Assembly: GCA_030704615.1 (NCBI GenBank) | Contig: CM060731.1 | Coordinates: forward strand, 69,234,756-69,298,755 | From: Takakia lepidozioides | Lineage: Eukaryota > Streptophyta > Takakiopsida > Takakiales > Takakiaceae | Length of the DNA: 64,000 nucleotides | Direction: 5' to 3' | Part shown: positions 45,667 through 57,685 of the stretch, in pieces | Layout: every line of letters begins with the position of its first letter | Numbering within the stretch: position 1 is the first letter of the stretch | The notes under the pieces: model-generated | What the model was told of the DNA's origin: nothing | Databases searched by the model: none | What the model saw: the letters and a program-made list of their open reading frames with translations, nothing else | Program-made: the position numbers and the translations under genes

Positions 45667-47238
45667 ATGGCAGCCCGCATCGGGGCCCTGGAGAGGCTTG
45701 CGGCTCTCTCTGCGGAGCGGGAGAGGGGAATGGAAGCACAACTGAAGAAGATAGTGGAACTCATGATGGGGCAAAAAAGGGGTGTGACGGGTGGCATTAT
45801 AGAAGACCCCTTTGCTGCGACCATTGTACCTGACAAGGAGGAAGTAATTGTAGTGGGTAGGGATGTGACCGAGGTCCAGCCTGTTGTTGATGATATTCAT
45901 AGTGGGGGGCAGGGTCCACTCGTTGAAGAGGGAGAGGTCCAGCAAGTTGGTGGGGATGACATGGATGATGGGGGGGTCATTGCTGATGATGGGGGAAAAG
46001 GGGAAGCTGTAGGGGGAGAGGGTGGTAGTTTGCCTGGTCCAGGCTGCAGGGGGACCAAAACTTTGTCCTCCGGGGTGACTGTTGTCTCCCAACCCACTGA
46101 AGTGAGACCCTGTGACACCCCTTCAAAAGCTCCTTTCATTGAAAAGTCGAAACTAATTGTTCTAGACCTGAACGGGATCCTGTGCCACTCTATTCCTAAC
46201 TTTCAGCCCAACCCGAGGCGTCATTGGCCATGGGTGTTGACCACCAACAAGTATATTTTTCCAAGGCCCCAGGTCTACGAGTTTTTAAACCTTCTCTTCC
46301 GGTATTTCTACGTTGGGATATGGTCATGTGCTTCCAAGGGGAATGTTGCAGACATCTTGAAAGTGGTAATGCAGGGGGTCAAGGGTTCTCCCTCTTTGTG
46401 TGGTCACAAGAGGAGTGTGACCCCTTGATAGAGCCACACCCCACAAAAAGGCTTGCCGTACAGAACTTACAGAAGAGACTGTCGAGGGTGTGGTCGCAAT
46501 TTTCTGGATTTAACGAATCCAACACCCTCTTAGTGGATGATTCACCACACAAGGGGAGGGGGAACTCCCCTTTGAACATGGTCCATCCATTGTCGTTTGA
46601 TGTCACTGGCAATGTCAGTGAGGGGCCCGATTCAGACTACCTTTTAGAAACAGTCTGGCCCTACTGCCAAGATTTGTTTTGCTCCAAGGATTTGCGTGTC
46701 TTCACAAGCACGCGGAAGCTGACCCCGACTGGGAGCTTGAATGTGGGAGAGGATGGGGTCGTTGGGGGAAGTGCTTCTGCGCCCATGCAGGTGAAACTAA
46801 CCTTACTGTTTGCAACATGACATCGAAGCCAAAAGAGATGTTTGTTTTGTTCCCCTCGGATGCCCTCTCACACAAGGCTAGCACTATATGTTTTGCAGGG
46901 ACCACAGGGAGTGGCATTGGGGTCGGATGTGAAGAAGGTGGGTCCTGCGCCAACGACCATAGTGCTATGGCGCCAGCATTCCGGATCTGCCCCCCGGCAT
47001 GAGGAGGCAGCGCCCAAGGTATGGTTGTTCCCAGCCCCTCTCCGCAAACTTACTTGGTTGGTTTCCTTTATGGATACACTTCCTGAAGCGTTGTAATGTG
47101 TATTCATTGCAGGTGAGCAAGAGGAGTGGGCTGTCCCCGACACCATCATTGCAGCAGGACGTGGTTCCCCAGGCATGCATTCATGGCTCCTTGCTTTGCC
47201 TGGTTTCTAGTAGGGTTATTTTTGCCACGAAGTTGTAG
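45667..47238 (+). pseudogene. FCP1-like HAD protein (HAD-3), one frameshift
   Basis: Exons 45667-46790, 46899-47018 and 47113-47238 with GT-AG introns. The N-terminus (MAARIGALERLAALSAERER) is a predicted coiled coil, followed by a Gly/Asp-rich linker. The HAD domain starts with KLIVLDLNGILC near 46150 (first Asp kept, Asn at the second position, as in the plant VLDLNG subgroup). FRYFYVGIWSCASKGNV follows. After a one-base frameshift near 46380 in a GGGGG run come LFVWSQEECD and NTLLVDDSPHKG near 46520-46555 with both motif IV aspartates. The C-terminus is low complexity. It diverges from locus B. Family members are FCP1/SCP-like serine phosphatases or inactive relatives; the D-x-N motif makes activity uncertain. 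Apart from the frameshift it is well kept, so it may be a recent loss or a sequencing error. Confidence 0.7.
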
Positions 47239-47239
47239 T

Positions 47240-47990
47240 GGGTAGGGTCTGAGCAGGGTGTTTGTTAGCTTGCTCCGTGGAGGTGTGTTTATACCATTGC
47301 AGCCACCAGAGTTCATGTTATTCTTATCCGTCTGACTAAACCTCTTTACACCGTGAATTTGCAGTATCGTGGCAACCGAGATCATTTCCATGCCCAGCTG
47401 CGCTTGACTTTCACCCTGTCATTGCTATGTTTGTTGCTGAGTGGACCCTGAAGTAAAGCTTCCATACCATAAACTAATTGGAATGGTGTATACTTAGTGG
47501 TGACTTTATATGAAGTCCTGTTTTTCATGTTTGTAGTCCCTGTTGGGTGTGTAATGATACTCATAGAAGTGTGTATGATACTCACGTTACCAGTTTTGAA
47601 CATTTGGGCCATGACAGTTTATGTGATGTCCGGCAACCATGTATGTTGGCATTTTGTCTTGCTCATACGCAAGTGTGCCGTGACGGTCTCTTATTTGAAT
47701 GTAATATCACATTTTCCTGACTTGTCGTCGTGTCCGTCCACCTTCTATGTGTATGCGTGATGGTCTTTGGTCTCCCTGGACTACGTCTATTTGGTTCATT
47801 GGCGTGATGTTGTGCATGCATCGTGGTCTGTGTTCTGAGTCTCGCCCAATATCATTGCTTCTCAATTCCCCCTGCATATGGATGAACCACTAAAACCACT
47901 AGAATGCATCAGAACCATACTTTCAGCTTAGAATGCAGGTCATTTGGACAACTCACACAAACCACTACAAGTGCTCGTTTGCAGTGCTTT
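47240..47990. other. Nothing recognised
   Basis: Short frames only. Confidence 0.4.
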
Positions 47991-47999
47991 CCTACTGTA

Positions 48000-48540
48000 G
48001 TGCAACCAACTAGCACAGTGGCAGTGGAGTTGGCCAAAGCAGTCCCGAGAGGGCACAAGCACTCTTTCCACTAGTAGTCGTACCCCTCACTGCCATTGCA
48101 TGGGGACGACGCCACGCGTCGACCCACACACTCTCCACGTGGTCCCCGTGGATTCGTCTGCCGGCAGTTGTGCGGTCGATTTCGTCAGTCACTGTTGCCA
48201 CGTGACATGCAGCACTCCAAGTTATGTGGCCGACTGCGATGTGGCGTCTTGGGCCCGTGGCCACATGGCAGCATTGCCGCTCGTCGCGGCGCCGCCACAT
48301 CAGCGTCCGCGTCCATGTGTCACCGCGCCCCGGGTGAGTCAGTCCACTCATCCGGAGGGAGAAGTCAAAGTCAGCCCAAAAGGTCAGACACACGGGCAGC
48401 CGGCCTGGTTACGCCACGTGGTTCTTCAACATTAATCGCATTAATCGCTGAGCAGTTGTTCGCGCGTCTGCGTCCTTTACCACTCCAATCATTGGATGTT
48501 CAACCCAACTACCACGTCTGTTGTAACTAGTCATTTGTAA
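48000..48540. other. GC-rich island with repeated GCCACGTG-like words
   Basis: More GC- and CpG-rich than its surroundings, with frames open on both strands but without motifs. CCACGTGG-type words recur (48136, 48197 and 48413) together with GACGCCACGCGTCG. The same GTGGC/GCCAC vocabulary occurs in the array at 4.4-4.65 kb. May be a non-autonomous DNA-transposon end; not proven. Confidence 0.35.
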
Positions 48541-48580
48541 CTTCCAGTTGATCCCATTTTTTTTACTTTTACGACTCAAA

Positions 48581-48655
48581 ATGAGTCGTTACCCCAGTGG
48601 TAAATGACACGAATGCTTCTAGTGTGATCAAGTCTGGTTGTGGGTACACCGGAGG
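48581..48655 (+). mobile_element. SINE-like head fragment
   Basis: GTTACCCCAGTGGTAAATG resembles the box A region of the SINE at 37.19 kb, and TGGTTGTGGGTACACC resembles its box B region. A 20-bp word in between (beginning GACACGAATGC, 48607-48626) recurs exactly at about 59693-59712. Confidence 0.5.
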
Positions 48656-48659
48656 AAGA

Positions 48660-50520
48660 AGCTGAAATTGGCTTTGTTTGATGATGTTGGTATTTTAACG
48701 GAAGAAGGCTGACAAAGTAAACTTACGTGGTACTTGGGAAGAGTACAAAACATTGTGAAGGTGGTAGAGAAAGGGAAGCAAATAGATTATATTAGGGTAG
48801 TTTCTATGCATGAAAAAAAAATATAGATTCTGTCAAAGGACTATCAGCATATGAGTGATTGTCAATATGCATATATATGGAGGCCATAGTGGCCACGAAG
48901 CTGATTTTGTTGGCATAGTACACATAATATGTATTTATCTTTAAGTGTTGATGTGGAGCTTGATTATGTACTTTGACACGGAAGGATAAGATGGCTCTAA
49001 ATGGTTTTTTGAGTAACGAAAAGAAAAAGAGACACAATGGCGCTGGAAAGTTCATCACTTGACAGGGGACTGGAAAGTCTAATACTGGAAAGGCCAGGAT
49101 TTATAAGAGTGTTGAATTGTCTTCACATTCAACACACATACACGCAAATGAGGTTGATCATTCAGCTGTTCAAGTGGTTGCATCAACCAAATGAGAGCAA
49201 ATGTGAGTTGGATTAAAGACTAGAAGTTAGCGAAATGCAACAAGATTTGTTCCAGGGTGAGTTATGCTTACTTACATTATTTAAATTCTATGAAATCTTT
49301 TTCTGAAATACTTCTCTCAACTCCCTTCATGAAATGTGATTGTACTCACGAGTTGAATTTAATGACAGTACTTAAACATTAGTGGTTGATGCAGATAAGG
49401 CTTGGAGAGGAACACTACATCCAAGATTACCCCGAGATTCAGCTAATTGACATCGATCACCAGCTTGGCAAGGTACTAATTGGGGAAAGAGAAAATATTT
49501 ATGGGTCTCTCTCAGTAGGCAATCCTTCAAATAATATGAGCTGCAATCTATGTATAATAAATTTTATTATAAATCACGGGTCCAGCCCAAAATGTGGATA
49601 GCCGTATTACAAGTTATTATATGGTTATATGATAAATAATTCAGCTTTGGATATAATAATTATGTTGGTGCCCCTGCTGATTATAAGAGAGTTGTTGGCC
49701 AAGGGAAGCTCCTTCATAGTCCATGGGTACCACCACTTTCCCCCCTTCTGATTACTCAATATATTTGATTTGCTTTCAATACAAAGCCTACATATAACAA
49801 AATAATGCAACAATATATGAAGAAACACAAAGAAACAAGCAGTAAAGAAGGTAAAGGCAGAGGCTCCCAATAGCACGCGAAGCATTTTCCCTGACATCGA
49901 ATTCATTCTATTGGTAGACTATATATTAAGCACGAATATTACTCCAAATCTGATATTGCGTGGGAACTCACCACACCAATTGTAGCAAAAATTGTGTGCG
50001 ATCCCGTTGGAACGAGGCGGAAACATGAATAAGACCAAAACTTCAACTTTGTAGTGGCTATCAAGACCCTTACTAGGATAGGGCATCATATCGCAACCGT
50101 AACCCTCATCCATCTCAAATAGGGTACACGTGGATGTGCGCCAAGTGGCAGACCACGGTCACACATGCCCCGATTTTTGGGCCATTTGGCCTAGTGTTTA
50201 GGAAGATATCTAAGAATAACCATCAGCCAAAGCCCATAACATGCTTAGTGGGCATTTAGGGACTAAAAACCTTGAAGACAAGTGTATTAAAGATATAGAT
50301 ATGAAAACTTATAATTATCATAGCATAAAATATATTGCTTTCATTGTGCAATATTTCAGGCATATTAATCCATACACGTTGACATTGCCATGAATCGTAA
50401 CTTCCGTGGATGAAGTCAATGAATGTGAGGTATGAATGAAAAATTGTAGGCGTTGTTGTCCTCTATACGCTCCAATAAACCACAATTGTTTTGCAAGGTA
50501 GGATTTTATGGTGTAAGGGG
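48660..50520. other. Nothing recognised
   Basis: AT-rich with short frames. A 71-codon frame at 49386-49601 (GEEHYIQDYPEIQLIDIDHQ) follows a possible acceptor but has no known motif. Confidence 0.35.
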
Positions 50521-50526
50521 TACAAA

Positions 50527-50630
50527 ATTTGGGTGGCCCAAGGGTGTCCACATAGGTTGACAGCCCACATGGCAGGTTTTGGGTGGCCCAGAGGAATGTC
50601 CACATAGGTGGACCGCGCACGTGACAGGCT
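50527..50630. repeat. Imperfect tandem duplication of about 51 bp
   Basis: Both units start TTTGGGTGGCCCA and contain GTCCACATAGGT; the second begins near 50579. Divergence is noticeable, so the duplication is not recent. Confidence 0.75.
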
Positions 50631-50858
50631 GGAAGGTGTTTCAAATAATGACCCATAAAATGACGTGGCTCTTGGTTATTTCAGCTCTAGGACAAGGGGG
50701 GCCTATTCCCGTAAAAATAAGAGAATCAGAATTTGTTTTGGTACTATACCTTACATTTGATCAAAACATGATAGACTCACTGTAAGAATTCGGATTCCAA
50801 GTAGAATTTACAGACAGTTTAAGAGCTCTAGGCTCAAGAAAAAAAATTGGGCAATCAT

Positions 50859-50878
50859 CCCCCCCCCCCCCCCCCCCC
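50859..50878. repeat. C20 homopolymer
   Basis: Twenty consecutive C in non-coding sequence. Confidence 0.95.
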
Positions 50879-51589
50879 AAATTCACATACGAAGCACCAT
50901 CCCTAAATTTTAGGTCTTTCACTCTGAATTTCTTGGAGAGTACTTGTGAATCTGGAAGCCATTCACCTAAGATTTTTTTTGGAAATAGGATTATCTATAG
51001 GGTTCATTCAACTACGTTCTGAAGCTTGGAAAACTTAGCAGATATTAGGTATAGCTTTTTGTAGATGTTCAGAAAGAAGACGAACAAAACTTCTCGATGA
51101 CTTTGACAACGCATGGGGAGACAGCTTAGATGACTTCCCAAAAATAGCGGACACCTTATGAAAATAGTAAATTTTCACGCAACAGTATAGGTTGGCTTTA
51201 TATCCAAACAAACATTTAACAAACGTCTTGAGCATGCGGCCAGGATCCTTTATACAATCACAAATGTATTGTTCTCAAAACCTTCTTAAAGAACGAAAAA
51301 ATAAATAAAATTGTCATAGATTCATCTTTCTTTCACTATATTGGCATGTTGCCTCTTTTCTAATGATTGATCAAAGAGTGACGAGCAATTTTGTATATAT
51401 AGTGCGTACATATTTATTTTAACTGTAGCACTTAATACTGTAGAACTGTATATATACCAAAACCACCACCCATGGGTTTCCCACACACTAACAAGACTGA
51501 AGTTCATGGCCTACAGGCACTATCATTATTTTTGTTGCCAGCCAGAGGGATCGGATGTCCTAGCTTGGGAGTTTAATTATGATCAATCA

Positions 51590-52880
51590 TTTGGCCAAGT
51601 GCAAATTGACATTTCTGGCTAAGACAAAGTTGTTCTTGGAACAAACAAGCTCCATGGCATGAAGCTTTGACAGTGTGAGGTTTATGAGCCAGCCAAGTTG
51701 ACCAAGAACTTCAGTGAGCAACTTGCCAGGCCTACAGACTGGAAGGGCAAAGCGCCGAGTCTCACTAAATTGTTCTCGTACAGAGGGATTAACTTTGAGG
51801 TCAAGAAAACCTTGCTTTGTCGCGTCATTGGACTTGCCTTGGAGTACGCATTTGCTATATGGGTTGATAACTCCAATGAGGCTAGGTCTGCAGAATCCTT
51901 CCAAGTGGGGGTGCTTAAGGAGTGGATGTCCGCATGCTCCAAAACAGCCAATGTGGCTGTTCGGGGTGGGTGTGGCATCCCTTCCTTAAGCTCTTGCGGA
52001 GATTAATTGAAGGTGAGATGGTGGAGTCTGTTGCAACACATGTCTTCACACCAGAGATCGTAGGTTAATCGACTCTATATCTTGGAAACAGAACCGTCGA
52101 GCCAAACAGGCCAAGTCTTGGCAGAAGACAGTAGAATTGACTCTCAAGGATTTGAATGTGGACCCGCACATCTTCATCCTGCTGGATAAATGCAACTTAG
52201 AGACTGTAGTGTCCACGGAAGTGAGTGCTACCAGAGAAAATGTGTAATGAAAATGAAGTTAGGCAGAAAACATCCCTGAACATGTTTTCAATCTGTGACA
52301 TGGGGGAGGACATCGTGGAAAAACCGAAGGGTCTACCACTGTGTGCAGAGGGACTAATTTTAAGGTCAAGGAAATGTTGCTTTGTCACGTCATTGCACCT
52401 GCGTTGGAGTACGCATCTTCTATATGCGTTGATAACTCCAACGAGGCTAGGTCTGCAGTATCCTTCCAAGTGGGGGTGCTTAAGGAGTGGATGTCCGTAT
52501 GCTCCAAAATAGCCAATGTGGCTGTTCATGATGAGTTTGGCATCCCTTCCTTAACCGGAAGTGGTGGGAATAGCTGGTGAGATGGTGGAGTCTATTGCAA
52601 CATATGTCTTTACACCAGATATCGTAAGTTAATCGACTCTATATCTTGGAAATAGGACCGCCCAGCCAAATAGGCCAAGTCCTGCCAGAAAAGACTAGAC
52701 GAGACTCTCAAGGATCTGAATGTGGACCGTCAAGTCTTGACCTTGCTGGAACCATGTGACTTAGAGACTGTAGTATCCAAAGCCATGTGTGCTGCCACAA
52801 AATTGTGTAATGACAAAGAAGTTAGGCATAAAACATCCATGAACCTGTTTCTAGATTGTGACATGGGGGAGGACAGATAA
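51590..52880 (+). mobile_element. LINE reverse-transcriptase C-terminal fragment, tandemly duplicated
   Basis: A 98-codon frame (51698-51990) carries WKGKAPSLTKLFSYRGINFE, then LLCRVIGLALEYAFAIWVDN and FQVGVLKEWM. This has the layout of the region after the catalytic core in non-LTR reverse transcriptases (yL..k..l..tvi.P.leYg...W). The segment 51781-52315 is repeated at 52348-52876 with a period of 567 bp and moderate divergence. Both copies end in the shared core TGTGACATGGGGGAGGACA, also present at 30.95 kb. Frames are broken in each copy. Confidence 0.65.
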
Positions 52881-53143
52881 TGAAAAGAGAAAGAGCAAAA
52901 CTGAAAGATAAATGGGCGAAGACTAGTGTGAGGCCAATGAACATTGAACCTGCCTATTGGGATAAGCTTGTTGCCTACTGGGAGTCCCCTCGTGGACTTG
53001 CAAAGGCCGAAGGGATGAAGCAAGCGCGTGCTTGTGTCACGAACCCCTCGCGTTGGGGCCGGGCAGGAGTTGCAGGCCAAACAGCCCGTTTGGTAATCTC
53101 CCACCCCCCCTTCTCATTGCTCTTACGTTGTGGCATGTTGTGA
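52880..53143 (+). pseudogene. Fragment of plant transposase (Transposase_24-like)
   Basis: The frame reads KLKDKWAKTSVRPMNIEPAY, then WDKLVAYWESP, KAEGMKQARACVTNPSRWGR and GVAGQTARLVIS before a stop. The W..LV.YW.s....k...gk.aR....h..G pattern resembles the plant En/Spm-associated Transposase_24 family, often the companion protein of CACTA elements. It lies 1.7 kb upstream of Tnp2 in the same direction, so it may belong to that element. The frame starts abruptly at the end of the LINE fragment. Confidence 0.5.
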
Positions 53144-53149
53144 TGGAAG

Positions 53150-54800
53150 AGACACCCACGAGTGGGTTTTATTCCTTGTGCAGAATTAGTTGTTCTCATG
53201 CGCAGCGGGTTTGTGCCGTTTGCGCACCTTTTGGAGAGACTCTGCAGATGGAGGTGCAGTTTCCGCCGAACTGTCCTCTACGTCATCGTCGCCGCCCATG
53301 CTATACTCGCTTGTGTCAGAATCCGAACTTGAAGACCGCCCACCGTGCCGCCTTCCCTCTCACACCGAGGCCATCTTTTGCGGATTCAGTCGAGCCAGGC
53401 GGGGGCTCCTTCGCACCGCGGGGCCGGAATGTGCAGAAGTGGGAGGAGGTGATGCTGCCTCGGCGGTCGAGCGCTTCTTACTAGGCGTGGACATAGACCA
53501 TGACAAAGATGAAGACAAGCGAGGACATAGACCATGACCAAGACAAAGACGAGTGAGGAAGACAAAGACGAGTGAGGAAGACCAAGACATGCAAAGGAGG
53601 AAAGAAGGACAAGGAGGGGAGTGTGATCACACACCCCCCCGATCTGTAGTGAAGATCCGGCCGTTGTTGATTTCAAATAGGAACACGTGTCGTGCATCCG
53701 ACACTATGGCCTTTTCGACTTTGAGACGTTTCAAAATAACCACTTACAATCCTCCAGACAACTAGATGTAGTGATTCACACAACTGACATGGATCCGTTA
53801 ACTTTATTTCGTTCAAAATTAGGCGAAGGAAACACACTGCAATGATGTCATGTATGGCTCCGCTTTACATGCATTCTTGGAGAAAATGCGCATGATGTGT
53901 GAGAAGTGAACACAGTGCTCTGCCAAATGATTCAGCAAAAACAAACTCAACTGTAGTGGTTCTCCCATCGCAGAGAAGGGTCCATTCGACACCCATCGCA
54001 CCATGTTAGGTTGAGGTCCTCACATACACACCTGCACACCGAGAATTTGCGAACCCACATCAGCTGGGAGAACATGGAAATTACCCCGTGGATCACATGC
54101 AAGCATGAATGAGAAATGGAAAGAGAATTGCATGGGAGATTTTGGTGTACCTGCGCGACATGCAACTCTGTCTACATACTCCATAAGTCACTGTCCCAAG
54201 ACCCAAGTGGACAGGGGAGGCCGGTGAGTCTGTACCACAAATGGTAATCATACAACTGAGGGTACTGCTACCTAACGTGCAAAAGCCGCCGGCTGCAGGA
54301 TGCTAGGCATGCGAACTCCGGCACACCACGCCTCCTCTGCACCCCACTCCGTCCCAACCAGTGCAAAACAACCGTGCATGCATTGACTGCCGTCTGGCTT
54401 TCTCTCCAGGCATTTGGGGGTTTGTGATCTGCTACACGTAAGTGTCTTTGAAGGTGACGATCAAAGGATCCGGTCACTTGCAGTTGTCGTCTCAAGGGCA
54501 GCATTGCAAGAATCACAATTAAGTAAGAAAGATGGTGGAAGAAGCTGCAAACTGCAAATGAGTGAAGTGGCAGGGTGATGCTCCATTCTTAACATGCTCC
54601 CCTTCCCGCCATGGTGATAGAGCCACACAAATGGACTCCCTTCCCGCCACAGTGCAATTTCAAGGCAACGGAACGGGATTGTCCGCCGAAACGTGATTTG
54701 GAGATCACGGCAGAATCCGTGATGGAATTCGACCTTTCCTCAATCCGTCTCGCTCTTCCGCTGAGGGTGGCATTGGGCAAACTACCCCCTGCTACAAACT
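53150..54800. other. Mostly unrecognised; possible 5' part of the CACTA element
   Basis: Two short repeats of GACAAAGACGAGTGAGGAAGAC lie near 53540-53580 (an imperfect microsatellite). No CACTA terminus was found by eye. Confidence 0.35.
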
Positions 54801-54812
54801 TTTGATCGTAAT

Positions 54813-56330
54813 GTGATTTTGAGAGACGAATCGATGCAGCCGGAAATTGTGCAGATGATGACCGACGATACAGACAGGCCAGACGAGGACTATGTCATGG
54901 GCGCAGGACATGAACCAGGCATGGACGGAGGGGTGGAGATTACTCGAATGTTGCAGGAAGCATTCCACATCATGGACGATGCTGAAGAGGGGGACGACGC
55001 TGCGACAACTGGGGATGGTGATGACGCAGGAAATGAAGGCATTCACGTGGGGGAAGGTGTGGAAGGAGGTGGAGATGGAGATGAGAATTCAGCACACATG
55101 ACACTAGAAGAAGCATGTGTGCCACTGTACGAGGGATGCAAATCCACAAAGCTTGCTGCCACCATGCTGTTGATGAACCTGTGCACAAGCCACGGTGTCT
55201 CAGACCATTTTGTGGACGAGTTGTTCTCTTTGCTTCGGCTGAACTTGCTTCCACAACCAAATGAAATGCCAAAAAGCTGTCACATGGCCAACAAAATGAT
55301 TGGGAAGCTCGGCCTCAACTACGTGAAAATACATGCATGTCCAAAAGAACATGTACTTTTCAGAAGAGAGTACAAGGACGCTATGGAGTGCCCCAAATGA
55401 GGTGCAGCCCGATACCATGATGTGGGCAGGTTACAACAGCCAGCCAAGGTGTTGAGGCACTTTCCCCTTATCCCCCGTCTATTACGAATGTACAAATGCA
55501 AGACCATTAGTGAGCTCATGACTTGGCATTCCAGGAATGCCTCAAACGATGGTTTGGTAAGGCATGTCCCAGATTCCCTTGCATGGAAGCATATAGATGC
55601 AACTTGGCCCGATTTTGCCGAGGACCCACACAATGTGCGATTGGCTGTATCTACGGATCGAGTAAACCCATACGGATCAAAGAGCTGCACATGGTCCACA
55701 TGACCCGTGCAGTTGGTGGCATACAACCTGCCACCATGGTTGACAACAAAGAAATTCTTTGTCATGTTGTCTCTCTTGATTCTAGGCAAGGAGTCCGTGA
55801 CAAATGCAAACATAGATGTGTATTTGCTACCATTGATTGAAGAGCTACATGAACTATGGATTGGAGTTGAAGCTTACGACATTTGAAACCAGTAGGGCAA
55901 CGGAGTTTCACCCTCCGTGCCATACTCATGTGGTCAATCCACGATTTCCCCGCATATGGCCTTGTTGCGGGTTGCAAGACAAAGGGCTACAAAGGGTGCC
56001 CTATTTGTGGGCCCTATGTGGATTCACGGCACTCAAAGCCATTGGGGAAGACAATATACATGGGGCATCGACGTTACCTTACAAGAAACCACCCCTACCG
56101 ACGAGCAGGAAGACACTTCAATGGATGTGTTGAAAAGAGAATGGCACCAAATGCTGTGACACCGGAGGAGACATTGCAATTTGCAAAGGAGAAAGAGGCG
56201 TTCATGGAGATTGGAGGGAGAGAAGGAAGTAGTGCGGATCCAGCCATGGAGCACGGGGTGAAGCGCCGGACAATCCTTTGGGATTTGCCATACTGGAAGG
56301 TGCATGAATCCCCCCCCCCCAATTCACTCA
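54813..56330 (+). pseudogene. CACTA (En/Spm) transposase Tnp2, N-terminal and core parts
   Basis: Starts with an acidic N-terminus (54813 on). It then reads ACVPLYEGCKSTKLAATMLL, PKSCHMANKMIGKLGLNY and VKIHACPKEHVLFRREYKD, the opening of plant Tnp2. After a TGA at 55398 follow MTWHSRNASNDGLVRHVPDS and WPDFAEDPHNVRLAVSTDRV. Two more frame changes lead to YLLPLIEELHELWIGVEAYD (about 55810-55880), then INDFPAYGLVAGCKTKGYK and CPICGPYVDSRHSKPLGKT (55930-56060). This is the Transposase_21 family in its usual order. Stops and frameshifts occur every few hundred bases, so the copy is inactive. It ends near an 11-C run at 56310-56320. Confidence 0.9.
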
Positions 56331-56516
56331 CTTTCTTTCACATTGTGCTTCCTGGAATTACCTTTACTGTCAGGAGTCCTTCCACCAACTCCTAAGTTAG
56401 TGTAACTACTATGCAGTAGATGTTGAAGTCGTACACCTCACTGTAGAGAGGATCGTGCAGTTGTTGAAAGCAGAATGTAGTAACATGGATAACTTCTGCC
56501 ACATATTCTACTATTT

Positions 56517-57470
56517 TTGCCCATAGAACTTGGTCTCATGGGAGGACATCTGGCATTTCAGAACCTCTTGCAGCGGTACCTCCTGGACCCCATGCATTGT
56601 GAGAAGAACTTCTGCGAGAACATTTTGAAGATGATCTTTGGGGAGAATGATACGATAAACGTACGAAATGACATGGAGATTGAAGGGATACGGTCACATC
56701 TGTGGCTAAGGCTTGATCCAAATAGACCTCGCAAAGTGCTCATGCCAGCAGCATAATACGTCCTGACCAAATCAGAGCAAGAGCATTTTTTGAAGACATT
56801 GGGAGCCATGAAAGTGCCAATCGGATTCTCGGGTGCTTTCCAAAAGCATGCCATAAACAAGAAATGGTCGGGGATGAAGTCACATGATCTACACGTGATG
56901 ATGCAGTAGATTTTGCCAGTGTGCATTCGGGGTACGATGGCGCCGGGTCCTCGAACAGCCATAATGCGTGTAAGTCGAGTGTTTAGGAAGATTTGTGCGA
57001 AGGTGTGGGATCCGAGGGACATTACATCGTTGCATGAGGATGTGGCTATAACCCTATGTTTGCTGGAGAAAGAATTCCCTCCATCATTCTTTGACGTCAT
57101 GACGCACTTGCTAGTGCATCTTGTAGAGGAGTTGCATGTGTGTGGGCCCGTAGCCAGCCGTTGGATGTACCCCATGGAGAGGTACATGAAAGATCTGAAG
57201 GGGTATGTACGCAACATGGCACAGCCAGAGGGGAGTATGGCGGAGGGCTACATCCGCGACGAAGCCATGGGCTTCATGACAGAGTATATGTCTTCATTTG
57301 ATGCAACACAACGACGGGTGTGGGACGAGAACGAGGAAGAAGGAGTTGTAGGCGAGGTCCTAGAAGGTGGTGGAACAAAGCGTGCCATGAGCCCGCGCCT
57401 TCGGGATGTGGCACATGATTATGTGCTGAACAACACAACAACCATGACACCATGGAGACAGTGGGTGTAA
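56517..57470 (+). pseudogene. CACTA Tnp2 C-terminal part with DUF4218
   Basis: Continues Tnp2 with LLDPMHCEKNFCENILKMIF (56570-56640), KKWSGMKSHDLHVMMQ and, after a TAG, LPVCIRGTMAPGPRTAIMRV. LLEKEFPPSFFDVMTHLLVH, ELHVCGPVASRWMYPMERYM and KGYVRNMAQPEGSMAEGYIR follow, all hallmarks of DUF4218. Two in-frame stops (TAA near 56754, TAG near 56908) break it. It corresponds to the last third of a standard Tnp2 protein; a longer gap around 56330-56520 is unrecognised. Confidence 0.9.
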
Positions 57471-57685
57471 ACTTACATCCCTCTTGTGCTATTCTTAATG
57501 GTCTTTGTATGCTGGAATTACATATATATTGTCACAAGTCATTCCGGCCACTATGGGAGTGGGATCGTGTACTAACAGGGTGCTTCAAACGACTACAAAG
57601 GGTGTTTCGTAGTTGGTGTTGTTGCTTGCAAGTGATTATGAAGTAGGCTGCATCACTACAGTGTGCTTGAAAGGACACAATCTGC

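Noticed and set aside
48000-48540. Coding gene in the GC-rich island
   Set aside because: Frames are open on both strands because of base composition; no motif, start context or splice structure.
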